From Streptomyces sp. NBC_00443 (GTDB lineage: Bacteria; Actinomycetota; Actinomycetes; Streptomycetales; Streptomycetaceae): a stretch of DNA of 64,000 nucleotides. The translations under genes and the position numbers were made by a program. Shown here one piece after another: positions 43,902-52,565 of the stretch. Numbering within the stretch: the stretch's first letter is position 1; each line of letters starts with the position of its first letter. The DNA is taken from positions 6,014,001 through 6,078,000 of the forward strand of contig NZ_CP107917.1 of assembly GCF_036014175.1 (NCBI RefSeq). Direction: 5' to 3'. The notes under the pieces were generated by a model. That model searched no databases. It was not told the DNA's origin and saw only the letters and a list, made by a program, of their open reading frames with translations.

Positions 43902-45254
43902 TCAGACGAGGGCGGGGGTGCCGGTTGCGGGGGCACTGACGTACTGGTTGGCGGGGCGCGGGAGGCCGTAGCGCTCGCGCAGGGTCCGGCGCTGGCCGTA
44001 CTCCGTGCGGAGCAGACCGCGGGCGCGCAGGATCGGGACGACGTGGTCGACGAAGGCCTCCAGGCCGGAGGGCAGGACCGGCGGCATGATGTTGAAGCCG
44101 TCGGCGGCGCCCCGCGTGAACCAGGTCTCGATGGCGTCGGCGACCTGCTCGGGCGTACCTGCGAACGTGAGGTGTCCCCGGCCGCCGCCGAGCCGCCCGA
44201 TCAGCTGCCGCACGGTGAGCCGCTCGCGCCGAGCCAGCTCCACCACGAGCGTGTAGCGGCTCTTGGCGCCCTCGATGGCGTCCTCGGGCGGCAGATCGGC
44301 GGGGAGTTCGGAGTCCAGCTCCAGTGCGCCGGACGGCAGGTGCAGCAGGCTCTCCAGCCGGCCCACCCCGTGCGTGTGCACGATGTGGTCCTCCAGGACC
44401 TGCTCGGCCTCGCGGGCCTCGGCCTCCGTCGAGCCGATCACCGGGACGATGCCGGGCAGCACCTTGATGTGCTCAGGGTGGCGTCCGGCCGCCGCCGTAC
44501 GTGCCTTGAGGTCGGCGTAGAAGGCACGCGCGTCCTCGATCGTCTGCTGCGCGGTGAACACGGCCTCCGCGTACCGGGCGGCGAAGCCCTTGCCGTCCTC
44601 GCTCGACCCGGCCTGTACGAGCAGCGGGTAACCCTGCGGCGTACGCGGCACATTGAGGGCTCCCTGGACACTGAAGTACGTCCCGCTGTGCCGGGGCGGA
44701 TGGATCTTGGCGTCGTCGCCCCACACGCCGGCCGCCTTGTCGGCGACGATCGCGTCGTCCTCCCAGCTGTCCCAGAGTTTCAGGGCGACGTCCAGGAACT
44801 CGGCGGCCCGCGCGTACCGCTCGGCGTGCGCTGGCTCCGCGTCCAGCCCGAAGTTCCGGGCGGCCTCCGCTCCCGCTGTGGTGACGATGTTCCAGCCCGC
44901 CCGGCCGCCGCTGATGGTGTCGAGCGAGGCGAGCTTGCGGGCCAGGTTGTAGGGGGAGTTGTAGGAGGTGGAGGCGGTGGCGATGAGCCCGATGTGCTCG
45001 GTGGCCGTCGCCAGCGCGGTGAGCAGGGTGAGCGGCTCCAGGGCACCGGCGGGGCGCTGGGCGAGGTTGTTCCACAGCTGGGGGCCGTCGGCGAGGAACA
45101 GGGAGTCGAAGGTGCCGCGTTCGGCGACGCGGCCCAGGTTGACGTAGTGGGCCAGGTCCACGTGCGCGTACGGGTCGCTCTCGGGGAGCCGCCAGGAGGC
45201 CTCGTGGTGGCCGGTGTTCATGAGGAAGGCGTTGAGGTGGAGGTGGCGGGGCAT
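43902..45254 (-). CDS. LLM-class flavin-dependent monooxygenase (NtaA/SnaA/DszA family)
   Basis: A 450-residue reduced-flavin-dependent oxygenase. It starts LHLNAFLMNTGHHEASWR and carries FDSLFLADGPQLW, SLDTISGGRAGWNIVTT and GYPLLVQAGSSEDGKGFAA, all typical of the NtaA/SnaA/DszA group, which includes desulfurising enzymes. It depends on a flavin reductase, not present in the window. Next to TauD and a sulfonate-type importer, it likely cleaves C-S bonds. It is separated from the ATPase gene upstream by a dispersed repeat. Confidence 0.87.
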   Translation of the reverse strand: MPRHLHLNAFLMNTGHHEASWRLPESDPYAHVDLAHYVNLGRVAERGTFDSLFLADGPQLWNNLAQRPAGALEPLTLLTALATATEHIGLIATASTSYNSPYNLARKLASLDTISGGRAGWNIVTTAGAEAARNFGLDAEPAHAERYARAAEFLDVALKLWDSWEDDAIVADKAAGVWGDDAKIHPPRHSGTYFSVQGALNVPRTPQGYPLLVQAGSSEDGKGFAARYAEAVFTAQQTIEDARAFYADLKARTAAAGRHPEHIKVLPGIVPVIGSTEAEAREAEQVLEDHIVHTHGVGRLESLLHLPSGALELDSELPADLPPEDAIEGAKSRYTLVVELARRERLTVRQLIGRLGGGRGHLTFAGTPEQVADAIETWFTRGAADGFNIMPPVLPSGLEAFVDHVVPILRARGLLRTEYGQRRTLRERYGLPRPANQYVSAPATGTPALV

Positions 45255-45313
45255 GCAGTGTCCTTCGTTGTGGACAGTCGGGGATGCCTTACGAGCGCCG
45301 GTCCAGGCAAAGT

Positions 45314-45420
45314 CAGCCCGTCCGGCGTTTGAGGACGAGGCCGTTCAGGCCGACAGCGGGGGTCTGGGGGCGGCAGCCCCCAGGGACCGGGGTCGAAGGG
45401 GCAGAGCCCCTGGAGGGCGG
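45314..45420. repeat. Dispersed Streptomyces double-hairpin repeat, copy A
   Basis: The element begins CAGCCCGTCCGGCGTTTGAG and holds two hairpins: CTGGGGGC (45364-45371) with GCCCCCAG (45376-45383), and AGGGGC (45397-45402) with GCCCCT (45406-45411). A nearly identical copy is at 57281-57383, with fragments at 57187-57216 and 60963-61003. It lies between two same-strand genes of the sulfur locus, where it may attenuate or separate transcription. Confidence 0.75.
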
Positions 45421-45430
45421 CAACCGGCGG

Positions 45431-46147
45431 TCACCTGACGCCCTCCGTCACGCCCAGCGCCGCAAGCAGCCGCAACCGATACCCGCCGCGCGCCTCCGCA
45501 TCGCGATCGATGGTCAGGTCGAGCCCGATACGCCCCCGCTCCAGCACGAGCACCCGGTCCGCGAGCACGATCGCCTCGTCCACGTCGTGCGTGACCAGCA
45601 GCACCGAGGGGCGATGCCGCTCCCACAGCTCCCTGAGCAGGGCATGCATCCTGATGCGGGTCAACGCGTCCAGCGCTCCGAACGGCTCGTCGGCCAGCAG
45701 GAGTTCGGGCTCGCGCACGAGCGAGCGGGCCAGTGCCGCACGCTGCTGCTCGCCGCCGGACAGCTCGTTGGGCCAGGCGCCCTCCCGGCCTGCCAGCCCG
45801 ACCTCGGCGAGGGCCTCGCGGCCCTGCTGCTCCGCCTCCCTGCCGTCGAGCCCGAGGAGGACGTTGGCGAGGACACGCCGCCAGGGCAGCAGCCGGGAGT
45901 CCTGGAAGACGACCGACACCCGGTCCGGGGCGGTGAGCTGTCCGCTGCCGGTGACCTCGTGGTCGAGACCGGCGACCGCTCGCAGCAGGGTGCTCTTGCC
46001 GGAGCCGCTGTGCCCCAACAGGGCCACGAACTGGCCGGCGGGGATGTCCAGGTCGATGCCGTCGAGCACGACACGTTGGTCGAACGAGCGGGTCAGTGAG
46101 CGGAGTTGGACGGCGGGGCGGATCAGCTGCTCAGTGTGCGGCGCCAC
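45431..46147 (-). CDS. ABC transporter ATPase, sulfonate/nitrate/taurine type (SsuB-like)
   Basis: A 238-residue importer ATPase. Walker A is GHSGSGKST, the Q-loop VVFQDSRLLPWR is the form typical of SsuB/TauB, the signature is LSGGEQQRAALARSL, Walker B LLLADEPFGALD and the H-loop LVTHDV. GTG 46147 starts inside the end of the permease gene (25-base overlap). It energises uptake by the permease and binding protein immediately upstream. Confidence 0.88.
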   Translation of the reverse strand: MAPHTEQLIRPAVQLRSLTRSFDQRVVLDGIDLDIPAGQFVALLGHSGSGKSTLLRAVAGLDHEVTGSGQLTAPDRVSVVFQDSRLLPWRRVLANVLLGLDGREAEQQGREALAEVGLAGREGAWPNELSGGEQQRAALARSLVREPELLLADEPFGALDALTRIRMHALLRELWERHRPSVLLVTHDVDEAIVLADRVLVLERGRIGLDLTIDRDAEARGGYRLRLLAALGVTEGVR

Positions 46148-46962
46148 GACAGCACCCTCCGTTCGATGAGGCGGACCGTGCTGTCCGAGGCGAGGCCGAA
46201 GATGCCGTAGACGACCAGGCCGACGAGGATGACGTCCGACTGGCCGTAGTTCGTGGCCTGGAACATCATGTAGCCGAGGCCGCTGGTGGCGTTGATCTGC
46301 TCCAGGACCACCAGGCCCAGCCAGGAGCCGGTCACGCCGAGCCGGAGTCCCACGAAGAACCCGGGCAGCGCGCCGGGCACGACGATCTCCCGGATGAAGC
46401 GCAGCTTCGACAGGCCCTGCACCTCGGCGAGCTCGACGAACCGGTTGTCGATACCGGACAGGGCGGCGTGCGTGTTGAGGTAGATCGGGATGTAGACGAC
46501 GATGGCGATGATCGCGATCTTGAAGGTCTCGCCGATGCCCAGCCAGAGGATGAACAGCGGGATCAGACCGAGGGTCGGGATGGCCCGGTTGAGATTGACC
46601 GTCCCGTCGATCAGCGCCTCTCCGGAGCGGGTGAGCCCGGAGGCAAGGGCCAGCACGACGCCGGCGGTCAGACCGATCACGAAGCCGGACGCGGCCCGCT
46701 GCAACGAGGTGAGGATGTCGGTGATCAGGGTCCCGTCGGTCCACAGCCGGGCGCCGGTCTCCACCACCGTCCAGGGTGCGGGAATCGCCGCGGGGTCGAG
46801 CGCCTCGGCGGCGGACGCGACGGCCCACAGGGCGAGCACCAGCACGGGCCCGGCGAGCCGGGCGGCGGGCAGGCGTTTGCCGGGGGCGAGGCCGCGGCGG
46901 CGTTTGCGGGGCCGCTCGTCGGCGACGACGACGGTGGCCTTGTGCAGGGTGGTCGTGGTCAT
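46123..46962 (-). CDS. ABC transporter permease, sulfonate type (SsuC-like)
   Basis: A 279-residue permease with six predicted helices and the coupling loop VELAEVQGLSKLRFIREIVV followed by PGALPG (about residues 160-185). The N-terminus is basic (ERPRKRRRGLAPGKR). ATG 46962 is 5 bases after the stop of the binding-protein gene. Size and motifs match SsuC/TauC. Confidence 0.87.
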   Translation of the reverse strand: MTTTTLHKATVVVADERPRKRRRGLAPGKRLPAARLAGPVLVLALWAVASAAEALDPAAIPAPWTVVETGARLWTDGTLITDILTSLQRAASGFVIGLTAGVVLALASGLTRSGEALIDGTVNLNRAIPTLGLIPLFILWLGIGETFKIAIIAIVVYIPIYLNTHAALSGIDNRFVELAEVQGLSKLRFIREIVVPGALPGFFVGLRLGVTGSWLGLVVLEQINATSGLGYMMFQATNYGQSDVILVGLVVYGIFGLASDSTVRLIERRVLSWRRTLSS

Positions 46963-46967
46963 GGCGG

Positions 46968-48035
46968 TCACTTCCGGTACTCGGCCGGTACGGACTTCGC
47001 GGCGATGCCCTCGAAGCGGTGGTCGAAGAGCTCGCCGACGTCGAACTTCTTCACGAAGCCGCCTTCCGCGAGCAGATCCGCGGTCTCCTGCTCCCACTTG
47101 ATGGCCTCGTCCCAACGCGGCGGGTACAAGGGCTTGTTGGCGAGCTCGGTGATGGCCTCGGCCTGGGGGAGGGTCAGGTTCTGCGTCTTGACGTAGAACT
47201 CCCGGTTCCAGACGTCGGGGTGCTCGTACGCCCACACCTGGCCCTTGGCCCAGTACGGGATGTACGCGGCGATCGCCGCCGCCCTCGCGGGGTCGTTCAG
47301 CACCGGGACCGGCGCCCACAGCAGGTTGAGCAGGTCGACGACGTCGGTGGTGATGATGCGGGCGCCTTTGGTCTCGTACTGCGCCAGATAGGCGGGGGCC
47401 TGGGTGTTGCCGAGCGGGGCGATGTCGACCTGCCCGGACTGCAGGGCCGTGAGGAACTGGTTGCTGGTCAGCGAGACCAGCTCCACATCGTCGTACGTCA
47501 GCCCGGCCTTCTTCAGCGCGCGGAGCAGGACGACGCCCTGCGCCTGGCCCTGCGAGAAGGCGAGCCGCTTGCCCTTGAAGTCGTCGACCGACCGGATGTC
47601 GCTGCCGGGCTTGGTGGCGAAGAGGTAGTTGGGCTTACGGGTGATGTTGATCGCCACGATCTTCGCGTCGAAGCCCTGGTAGTACGCCTGGATCGGGGGG
47701 ATCCCCGCGTTGTTGGCGAGGTCCAGGGACTTGGCCCGAAAGGCGTTGATGACATCGGGGCCGGCGCCGATGTTCAGCCAGTTGCTGACCGTGAAGGGCG
47801 GATCGCCCAACCTGGCCAGTCTGAACTGGAGTTGCTGGGTGTTCTGGTACGAGGCGATCTTCAGGCTCGTGCCGGCGGGCACGTTCTTGGCCAGTGGGGC
47901 GGTCGAGGCGCCCTCGTTGTCGGCGGCCGCGCTGCTGTCGGCGCAGCCGCCGAGTCCGGCGACGCCCGCCGCGGCGCTGAGCAGGGAGGTGAGGAAGAAC
48001 CGTCGGTCGACACCCGGCACAGGAGAAGAGGACAT
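46968..48035 (-). CDS. Sulfonate/taurine-type ABC substrate-binding lipoprotein (SsuA-like)
   Basis: A 355-residue periplasmic-type binding protein anchored by a lipid. The start is MSSSPVPGVDRRFFLTSLLS, a Tat-like signal, with the lipobox LGGC at about residue 31. The mature protein has ANNAGIPPIQAYYQGFDAKI and VDDFKGKRLAFSQGQAQGVV, features of the NMT1/SsuA family. ATG 48035 is preceded by an AG-rich stretch. A cysteine-bearing leader ORF (48153-48212) lies 117 bases upstream. Confidence 0.87.
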   Translation of the reverse strand: MSSSPVPGVDRRFFLTSLLSAAAGVAGLGGCADSSAAADNEGASTAPLAKNVPAGTSLKIASYQNTQQLQFRLARLGDPPFTVSNWLNIGAGPDVINAFRAKSLDLANNAGIPPIQAYYQGFDAKIVAINITRKPNYLFATKPGSDIRSVDDFKGKRLAFSQGQAQGVVLLRALKKAGLTYDDVELVSLTSNQFLTALQSGQVDIAPLGNTQAPAYLAQYETKGARIITTDVVDLLNLLWAPVPVLNDPARAAAIAAYIPYWAKGQVWAYEHPDVWNREFYVKTQNLTLPQAEAITELANKPLYPPRWDEAIKWEQETADLLAEGGFVKKFDVGELFDHRFEGIAAKSVPAEYRK

Positions 48036-48152
48036 GGCAGGACTCCGTGAGTGAGAGAAAAGAGCAAGAAAGCATGCGGAATTCCGGGCAGGAGAAGCCG
48101 GAGAAAGGGAATTCACGCACGAGGAAATGAGCGCTTCACACGCGGCAACGTG

Positions 48153-48212
48153 TCAGCAACAGTGGGTGCGACAGCTCACGAACGGGCTCATGAGCAGGAT
48201 GTTCCTGGTCAT
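48153..48212 (-). CDS. Putative cysteine leader peptide upstream of the sulfonate importer
   Basis: A 19-codon frame, MTRNILLMSPFVSCRTHCC, lies between the ROK gene and the importer genes. It ends in two Cys codons directly before TGA and has a third Cys five residues earlier. An AGGGACC lies about 6 bases before the ATG. A Cys-rich end next to the stop is what a ribosome-stalling attenuator sensing cysteine supply would need. It is too short for family assignment and could be coincidence. Confidence 0.4.
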   Translation of the reverse strand: MTRNILLMSPFVSCRTHCC

Positions 48213-48245
48213 CGACGGTCCCTGTCAATATTCCGAGTTTCTGAA

Positions 48246-49508
48246 TTAAATAGCCTCAGGTGACGCGCCCAACGGATCCCGGTAGAGCACGTCCAGCGCC
48301 ACCGAGCCACCCGCCACGGCAAGGACGGAATCCGCGAAACTCGTCGGCACGACCGCCGCCGCCCGCTCCGTCCCGGCCGCTTCGCGCAGCGCGCCGAGAC
48401 AGTCCTCCCGGCTCAGGAGGCCGATCTCGGTGACGACGACGGTCTCCGGGTTGAGCACGTCCTGCAGCAGCCCCACCGCCCGGCCGGTCATCCGCGCCCG
48501 GTCGGTCAACAGCCGTACCGCCACCGGATCCCCGACCGCCGCCGCGCGCACGACATGCGTCGGGTTCGCCCCGTCGATGACGCCCGCCACCCGCGCCCGC
48601 CGGCACAACGTCCGCTCGCTCAGCTCGACCTGGAGGCAGCCGACCCACCCGCAGTCGCAGGTCTCCGTACCGCCCGGCACCGGCAGATGGGCGATGGCGC
48701 CGGCCTGGGAGCGGGGGCCGTGGTGCACCTCGTCGTTCGTGGCGAACGCCGCGTCGACCACATTGCCGACGAACAGATGCAGCACGCTCCGGCTACCGCG
48801 CGCCCGCCCGAAGAGGCGCTCCGCGTTCACCAACGCCCGCGCGTGCCCGTCCACATGGACCGCCAGCCCGGTGTGCGCGCCGAGCACCTCCCGCACCGGC
48901 ACCTCGCGCCAGCCCAGCATCGGGTGCTCGACGACGGTCCCGGAGTCCCGGTCCACCCAGCCGCCCGCGGCGAAGCCGACGCCGAGCGGCCGAATGCCCG
49001 GCGCCGCGTCCAGCAGCGCGGCGAGCCCGTCGGCGGCGCGGGCCAGGACGGCGTACGGATCGGTGGCACCCGAGTGCTTCAACTCCCGTTCGGCGACGAC
49101 CCGTCCACGCAGATCGAGCAGCGCCACGGTGGTGTACGGCACCGCCACATGCACCCCGCCCACGACGAATCGCGAGTCGTCCAGGTCGATGGGTACGTGC
49201 GGTCGGCCGACGCCCCCGGACCGCCGGGGCGCCGCGGCCTCCCGGACGAACCCGAGCTCGGTGAGGCGGGCGCAGTGCTCGGTCACCGAGGCCGGTGACA
49301 GGCCGGTCAGCCGGGCGATGGTGCTGCGCGCCACCGGCCCGTGCTCAAGGACGGACCGCAGGATGACACTGGCGCTGGTACGGCGCCGGTCGCGATCGGA
49401 GACACGGGGGATCGGAGACGTACGGGAGGTCGAGCTCGAAGTCGAGGTTGCAGTCGAAGTCGAAGTCGAAGTCGAGGTCGAAAGGGTGGGTGCCGCGATA
49501 CGGGGCAT
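48246..49508 (-). CDS. ROK-family transcriptional regulator
   Basis: A 420-residue NagC/XylR-type protein. Residues 1-35 are a Ser/Thr repeat coded by a TCGA-rich microsatellite. A winged helix follows (ARSTIARLTGLSPASVTEHC, about 60-80), then a ROK domain with the zinc motif CDCGWVGCLQ (about 292-301). ATG 49508 is preceded by GAGGAAG at good spacing. ROK proteins usually sense sugars, so its position heading a sulfonate locus is unusual. It may control the importer downstream or simply be adjacent. Confidence 0.83.
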   Translation of the reverse strand: MPRIAAPTLSTSTSTSTSTATSTSSSTSRTSPIPRVSDRDRRRTSASVILRSVLEHGPVARSTIARLTGLSPASVTEHCARLTELGFVREAAAPRRSGGVGRPHVPIDLDDSRFVVGGVHVAVPYTTVALLDLRGRVVAERELKHSGATDPYAVLARAADGLAALLDAAPGIRPLGVGFAAGGWVDRDSGTVVEHPMLGWREVPVREVLGAHTGLAVHVDGHARALVNAERLFGRARGSRSVLHLFVGNVVDAAFATNDEVHHGPRSQAGAIAHLPVPGGTETCDCGWVGCLQVELSERTLCRRARVAGVIDGANPTHVVRAAAVGDPVAVRLLTDRARMTGRAVGLLQDVLNPETVVVTEIGLLSREDCLGALREAAGTERAAAVVPTSFADSVLAVAGGSVALDVLYRDPLGASPEAI

Positions 49509-49578
49509 GGGGAACTTCCTCGGGAGCCGGTCCGACACTGCGCCGTCTGATGCGGGCGAGTCGAACCGACGGGCCGAC

Positions 49579-49665
49579 TCACCCCGGACGGCGACAGGCG
49601 GCCGCGCCCACGCGTCGCAGGTCGACGTGGCGACGCGACGAGAAGTTCCGGGACTGGGCGACCAT
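49579..49665 (-). CDS. Actinobacterial sulfur-type leader peptide (HVDL...C)
   Basis: A 28-codon frame with RRHVDLRRVGAAACRRPG at its end. The RHVDLxRVxxxxC pattern recurs in short leader peptides upstream of actinobacterial cysteine and sulfonate genes (family recall). It lies 70 bases upstream of the ROK gene and in the same direction as the sulfur locus, so it may be an attenuator for cysteine or sulfur supply. The longer enclosing frame to 49887 has no ribosome site. Expression is unproven. Confidence 0.55.
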   Translation of the reverse strand: MVAQSRNFSSRRHVDLRRVGAAACRRPG

Positions 49666-49938
49666 GCGCTCGAAGTTAGCAAAACGGCCCACCCCTGCCC
49701 AGACGGCGACCGACGGGCGAGACAGCCCGACCGACGGGCGGGACGGCGGACCGGCCTGTGAGCTGGACGTCCCCGCCTCAGTGACCGGCGTCACCTCGTA
49801 CCCGGTGTAACCCCCATCCTTTGTCCGGAGCCCACCAACCCCGTGATCCGGCCTTTGTCGACCACTGACGGTGATGGGCATGCACACGCTGGGATAGCGT
49901 CACAGCGTCCCGTACTGCCCTCACCTCGCGGAGTCCCC

Positions 49939-50520
49939 ATGAGCACCGCTGCCGCCGCCCCCGCCCGCCCCGGACAGGTCCTCGCCGACCTGCTCCCGGC
50001 CTCCCGCGTCCGCGACATCGCGCTCGTCGTCGGTGGCGCCGTGTTCACCGGCCTCGCGGCCCAGGTCGCCGTGCCCGTGCCGGGCTCCCCGGTGCCGGTG
50101 ACCGGCCAGACCCTCGCGGTGCTGCTGGTCGGCACGGCCCTCGGTGCCGGTCGCGGCTTCCTCTCCCTCGCGCTGTACGCGCTGGCGGGCATCGCCGGTG
50201 TGCCGTGGTTCGCGGAGGGCACCTCCGGCGCCGCGGCCCCGTCCTTCGGCTACATCCTCGGCATGATCCTCGCGTCGACGGTCGTCGGTGCCCTGGCCCG
50301 CCGTGGCGCGGACCGCACCGCCCTGCGCACCGCGGGCGCCATGCTGCTGGGCGAGGCGATCATCTACGTCGTCGGCGTCCCCTACCTGGCCCTCGCCACC
50401 GGCATGTCGGCGACCGCCGCGATCGCGGCCGGACTCACCCCGTTCCTGATCGGCGACGCCCTCAAGGCGGCCCTCGCGATGGGCGCGCTGCCCACCGCCT
50501 GGAAGTTCGCCAACCGCTGA
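49939..50520 (+). CDS. bioY: Biotin transporter, S component
   Basis: A 193-residue membrane protein with six helices. The BioY hallmarks are VAVPVPGSPVPVTGQTLAVLL (about residues 40-60, in parts), GAGRGFLSLALYALAGIAGVP and FGYILGMILAS. BioY binds biotin and can act alone or with an ECF ATPase and T component, neither of which is in the window. ATG 49939 is 5 bases after GGAG. The long N-terminal tail is soluble. Divergent from the sulfur leader by 273 bases. Confidence 0.9.
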   Translation: MSTAAAAPARPGQVLADLLPASRVRDIALVVGGAVFTGLAAQVAVPVPGSPVPVTGQTLAVLLVGTALGAGRGFLSLALYALAGIAGVPWFAEGTSGAAAPSFGYILGMILASTVVGALARRGADRTALRTAGAMLLGEAIIYVVGVPYLALATGMSATAAIAAGLTPFLIGDALKAALAMGALPTAWKFANR

Positions 50521-50536
50521 CGCCGCAGTTCTAGCG

Positions 50537-50579
50537 GAAGAGGCTCGCCGGGTAAGTACCGCATCCGGCGAGCCTCTTC
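50537..50579. terminator. Strong terminator after bioY
   Basis: GAAGAGGCTCGCCGG (50537-50551) pairs perfectly with CCGGCGAGCCTCTTC (50565-50579) over 15 bp, followed by GTGCTTTTG, 16 bases after the bioY stop. Confidence 0.8.
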
Positions 50580-50593
50580 GTGCTTTTGCGCGC

Positions 50594-50703
50594 TTCTACG
50601 TCGGGCAGGGCCCGTTTCTACGTCGGGCAGGGCCCGTTTCTACGTCGGGCAGGGCCCGTTTCTACGTCGTACAGAGCCCGTCTCTGTGTCGGACAGAGCC
50701 CCT
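50594..50703. repeat. Tandem repeat, five 22-base units
   Basis: Units at 50594-50615, 50616-50637 and 50638-50659 are identical (TTCTACGTCGGGCAGGGCCC plus GT). Units four (50660-50681) and five (50682-50703) diverge at several positions. The array lies between convergent genes, just before the stop of the surface-protein gene. No coding role is seen. Confidence 0.85.
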
Positions 50704-50707
50704 CGGC

Positions 50708-51436
50708 TCAGCCCTCCTGCGGCCGCCGCGGCCGCCTCAGTTGAGACCACCACAGCCCGGCCGCGCCCGCCGCGATCAGCGTCGCGCCGACCGCGCCCAA
50801 CGGCAGGACATCCCGGCCGAGGCCGGTCTTGGGCAGCTCGTCGGCGCCCGGAGCGACCGGCTTGTTGTCGGTGCCGAGCAGCAGCGGGGTGGCCGGAGCG
50901 TCCGGTGACGGGTTCGTCGTACCGAACGGCACCGGGCCCTGCTGCCAGTACGTCTTCTTGCCGTCACCGGTCTGGACGGGGAGGCAGATCTTGCCCTCCT
51001 TGTCGAGGTCGTACGTCGCGTCCACGGCATACGACTTCGACTCACCGGCGGGGAGATTGTCGACGGGGCAGGCGAAACCGCTGTTCGAGCCCTCCGGAAG
51101 ATTGTTTTTGTCGATCGCCGAACAGCCCTCGACATTCTTGACCGTCAGGCCGTCGAACCCGACGACCAAAAGCTGGATCTTTCCGCTTTCCTTGGTCCCT
51201 TCGTTCTTGACGGTGGCAGTGATCTCCGTTTCCTGCGAACTGTTGTTCACCGAGATTTCCTCGGGCAGTTCGGTGGTGAGCTTCACCCCCGCCGGTGCCT
51301 CGTCGATGACCTTTCCCCCCTTGCTGCTCCCGGGTCCCTGGTCATCCGCACTGGCAGTGAAGGAAAGGATCATCACTGCCGAGAAAGATGTCGCGACCAG
51401 CGATCCCGCGATGGCTGTCGTGCGACGAGAACTCAT
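50708..51436 (-). CDS. LPXTG-type cell-surface protein
   Basis: A 242-residue secreted protein: signal peptide (TTAIAGSLVATSFSAVMILSFTASA, cleaved near residue 30), an Ig-like strand-rich domain (about 45-180) with a DUF11-like repeat feel, a Pro-rich spacer (NPSPDAPATPL), and a sortase end LPKTG with helix VLPLGAVGATLIAAGAAGLWW and basic tail RRPRR. It would be linked to peptidoglycan by a sortase, not encoded here. ATG 51436 follows AAGGGGGAC. The role is unknown; adhesion or envelope structure are possibilities. Confidence 0.83.
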   Translation of the reverse strand: MSSRRTTAIAGSLVATSFSAVMILSFTASADDQGPGSSKGGKVIDEAPAGVKLTTELPEEISVNNSSQETEITATVKNEGTKESGKIQLLVVGFDGLTVKNVEGCSAIDKNNLPEGSNSGFACPVDNLPAGESKSYAVDATYDLDKEGKICLPVQTGDGKKTYWQQGPVPFGTTNPSPDAPATPLLLGTDNKPVAPGADELPKTGLGRDVLPLGAVGATLIAAGAAGLWWSQLRRPRRPQEG

Positions 51437-52565
51437 GTTCGTCCCCCTTGCCTGCGCCTGAATTCGCAGTACTTGAAGAGGTACCACAAGATTTCTCCGC
51501 ACTATGCTGGTACGGCCTGAAGTGTGACCATTGTGTTTCAATGGCGGATGTCTGATGCGGCATCGAGGGGGGTGCAGTGGATTGCCGGGGAATATGGGAA
51601 ATACGAGGAGCGGTGGGGTTCCAGGTTTACTGGTGACGGGGCGCTATCGACTGGTCGAGAGTATCGGCCAGGGGGGAATGGGGCGCGTGTGGCGAGCGGT
51701 CGACGAAATACTCGATCGTCTGGTCGCCGTCAAGGAAATGCGCATCGACGGCCTCGATCCGGAGGACACGCGCACACGCCGTGAACGCACCCTGCGTGAG
51801 GCGCGGGCGACGGCGAGGATCGACCACCCCAACGTCGTACGGGTCTACGACGTGGTCGACGAGGGCGAACGCCTGTGGATCGTCATGGAGTTGGTGGCCG
51901 GCCGCTCCCTGGAACGCATCATGGCGGAGGAGGGCCCGCTGGGCCCGTGCGAGACGGCCCGGATCGGCATCGGCCTGCTCGCGGCTCTGCGCCAGGTCCA
52001 CGACCGCGGGGTGCTGCACCGGGACATCAAGCCGGGCAACGTCCTGGTGGAGACGGAGGTGGCCCGCGGGCGGGGCCGGGTGGTCCTGACGGACTTCGGC
52101 ATCGCGGCGATCCAGGACGCGAAGGCGCTCACCATGGTCGGCATGCTGGTCGGTTCGCCCGACTACATGGCCCCCGAGCGCATCTCCGGCCGCCCCCAGG
52201 GTCCACCGTCCGACATCTGGTCCCTGGGCGCCACCCTGTGCGCGGCCCTCGCCGGCCGCTCCCCCTTCTCCCGCGACACGACCCTCGCGACCCTGCACGC
52301 GGTCCTGTACGAGGAGCCCGAACTCCCGCCCACGGCAGGCCCCTTGCGCACTGTCCTCGCCGCCCTCCTGGACAAGGACCCGACCCTCCGCCCCAGCCTG
52401 GACACCCTGGAAACGGCCCTGCAGCCGGTGGCGTTCCCGGCGCCCACACCGACGATGCCGGTGGTGGGCCCTGCGCCGGCCACAGGTGCGCCGGGTGGCG
52501 GGGAGCCCGAGACCATGGCGGGCCCCGCACGATCGAGCGGGGAGCCTGCGTCTGGCCCCGGGCGG

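Noticed and set aside
50594..50703. CRISPR array or minisatellite with spacers
   Set aside because: Units directly abut without spacers and there are no cas genes.
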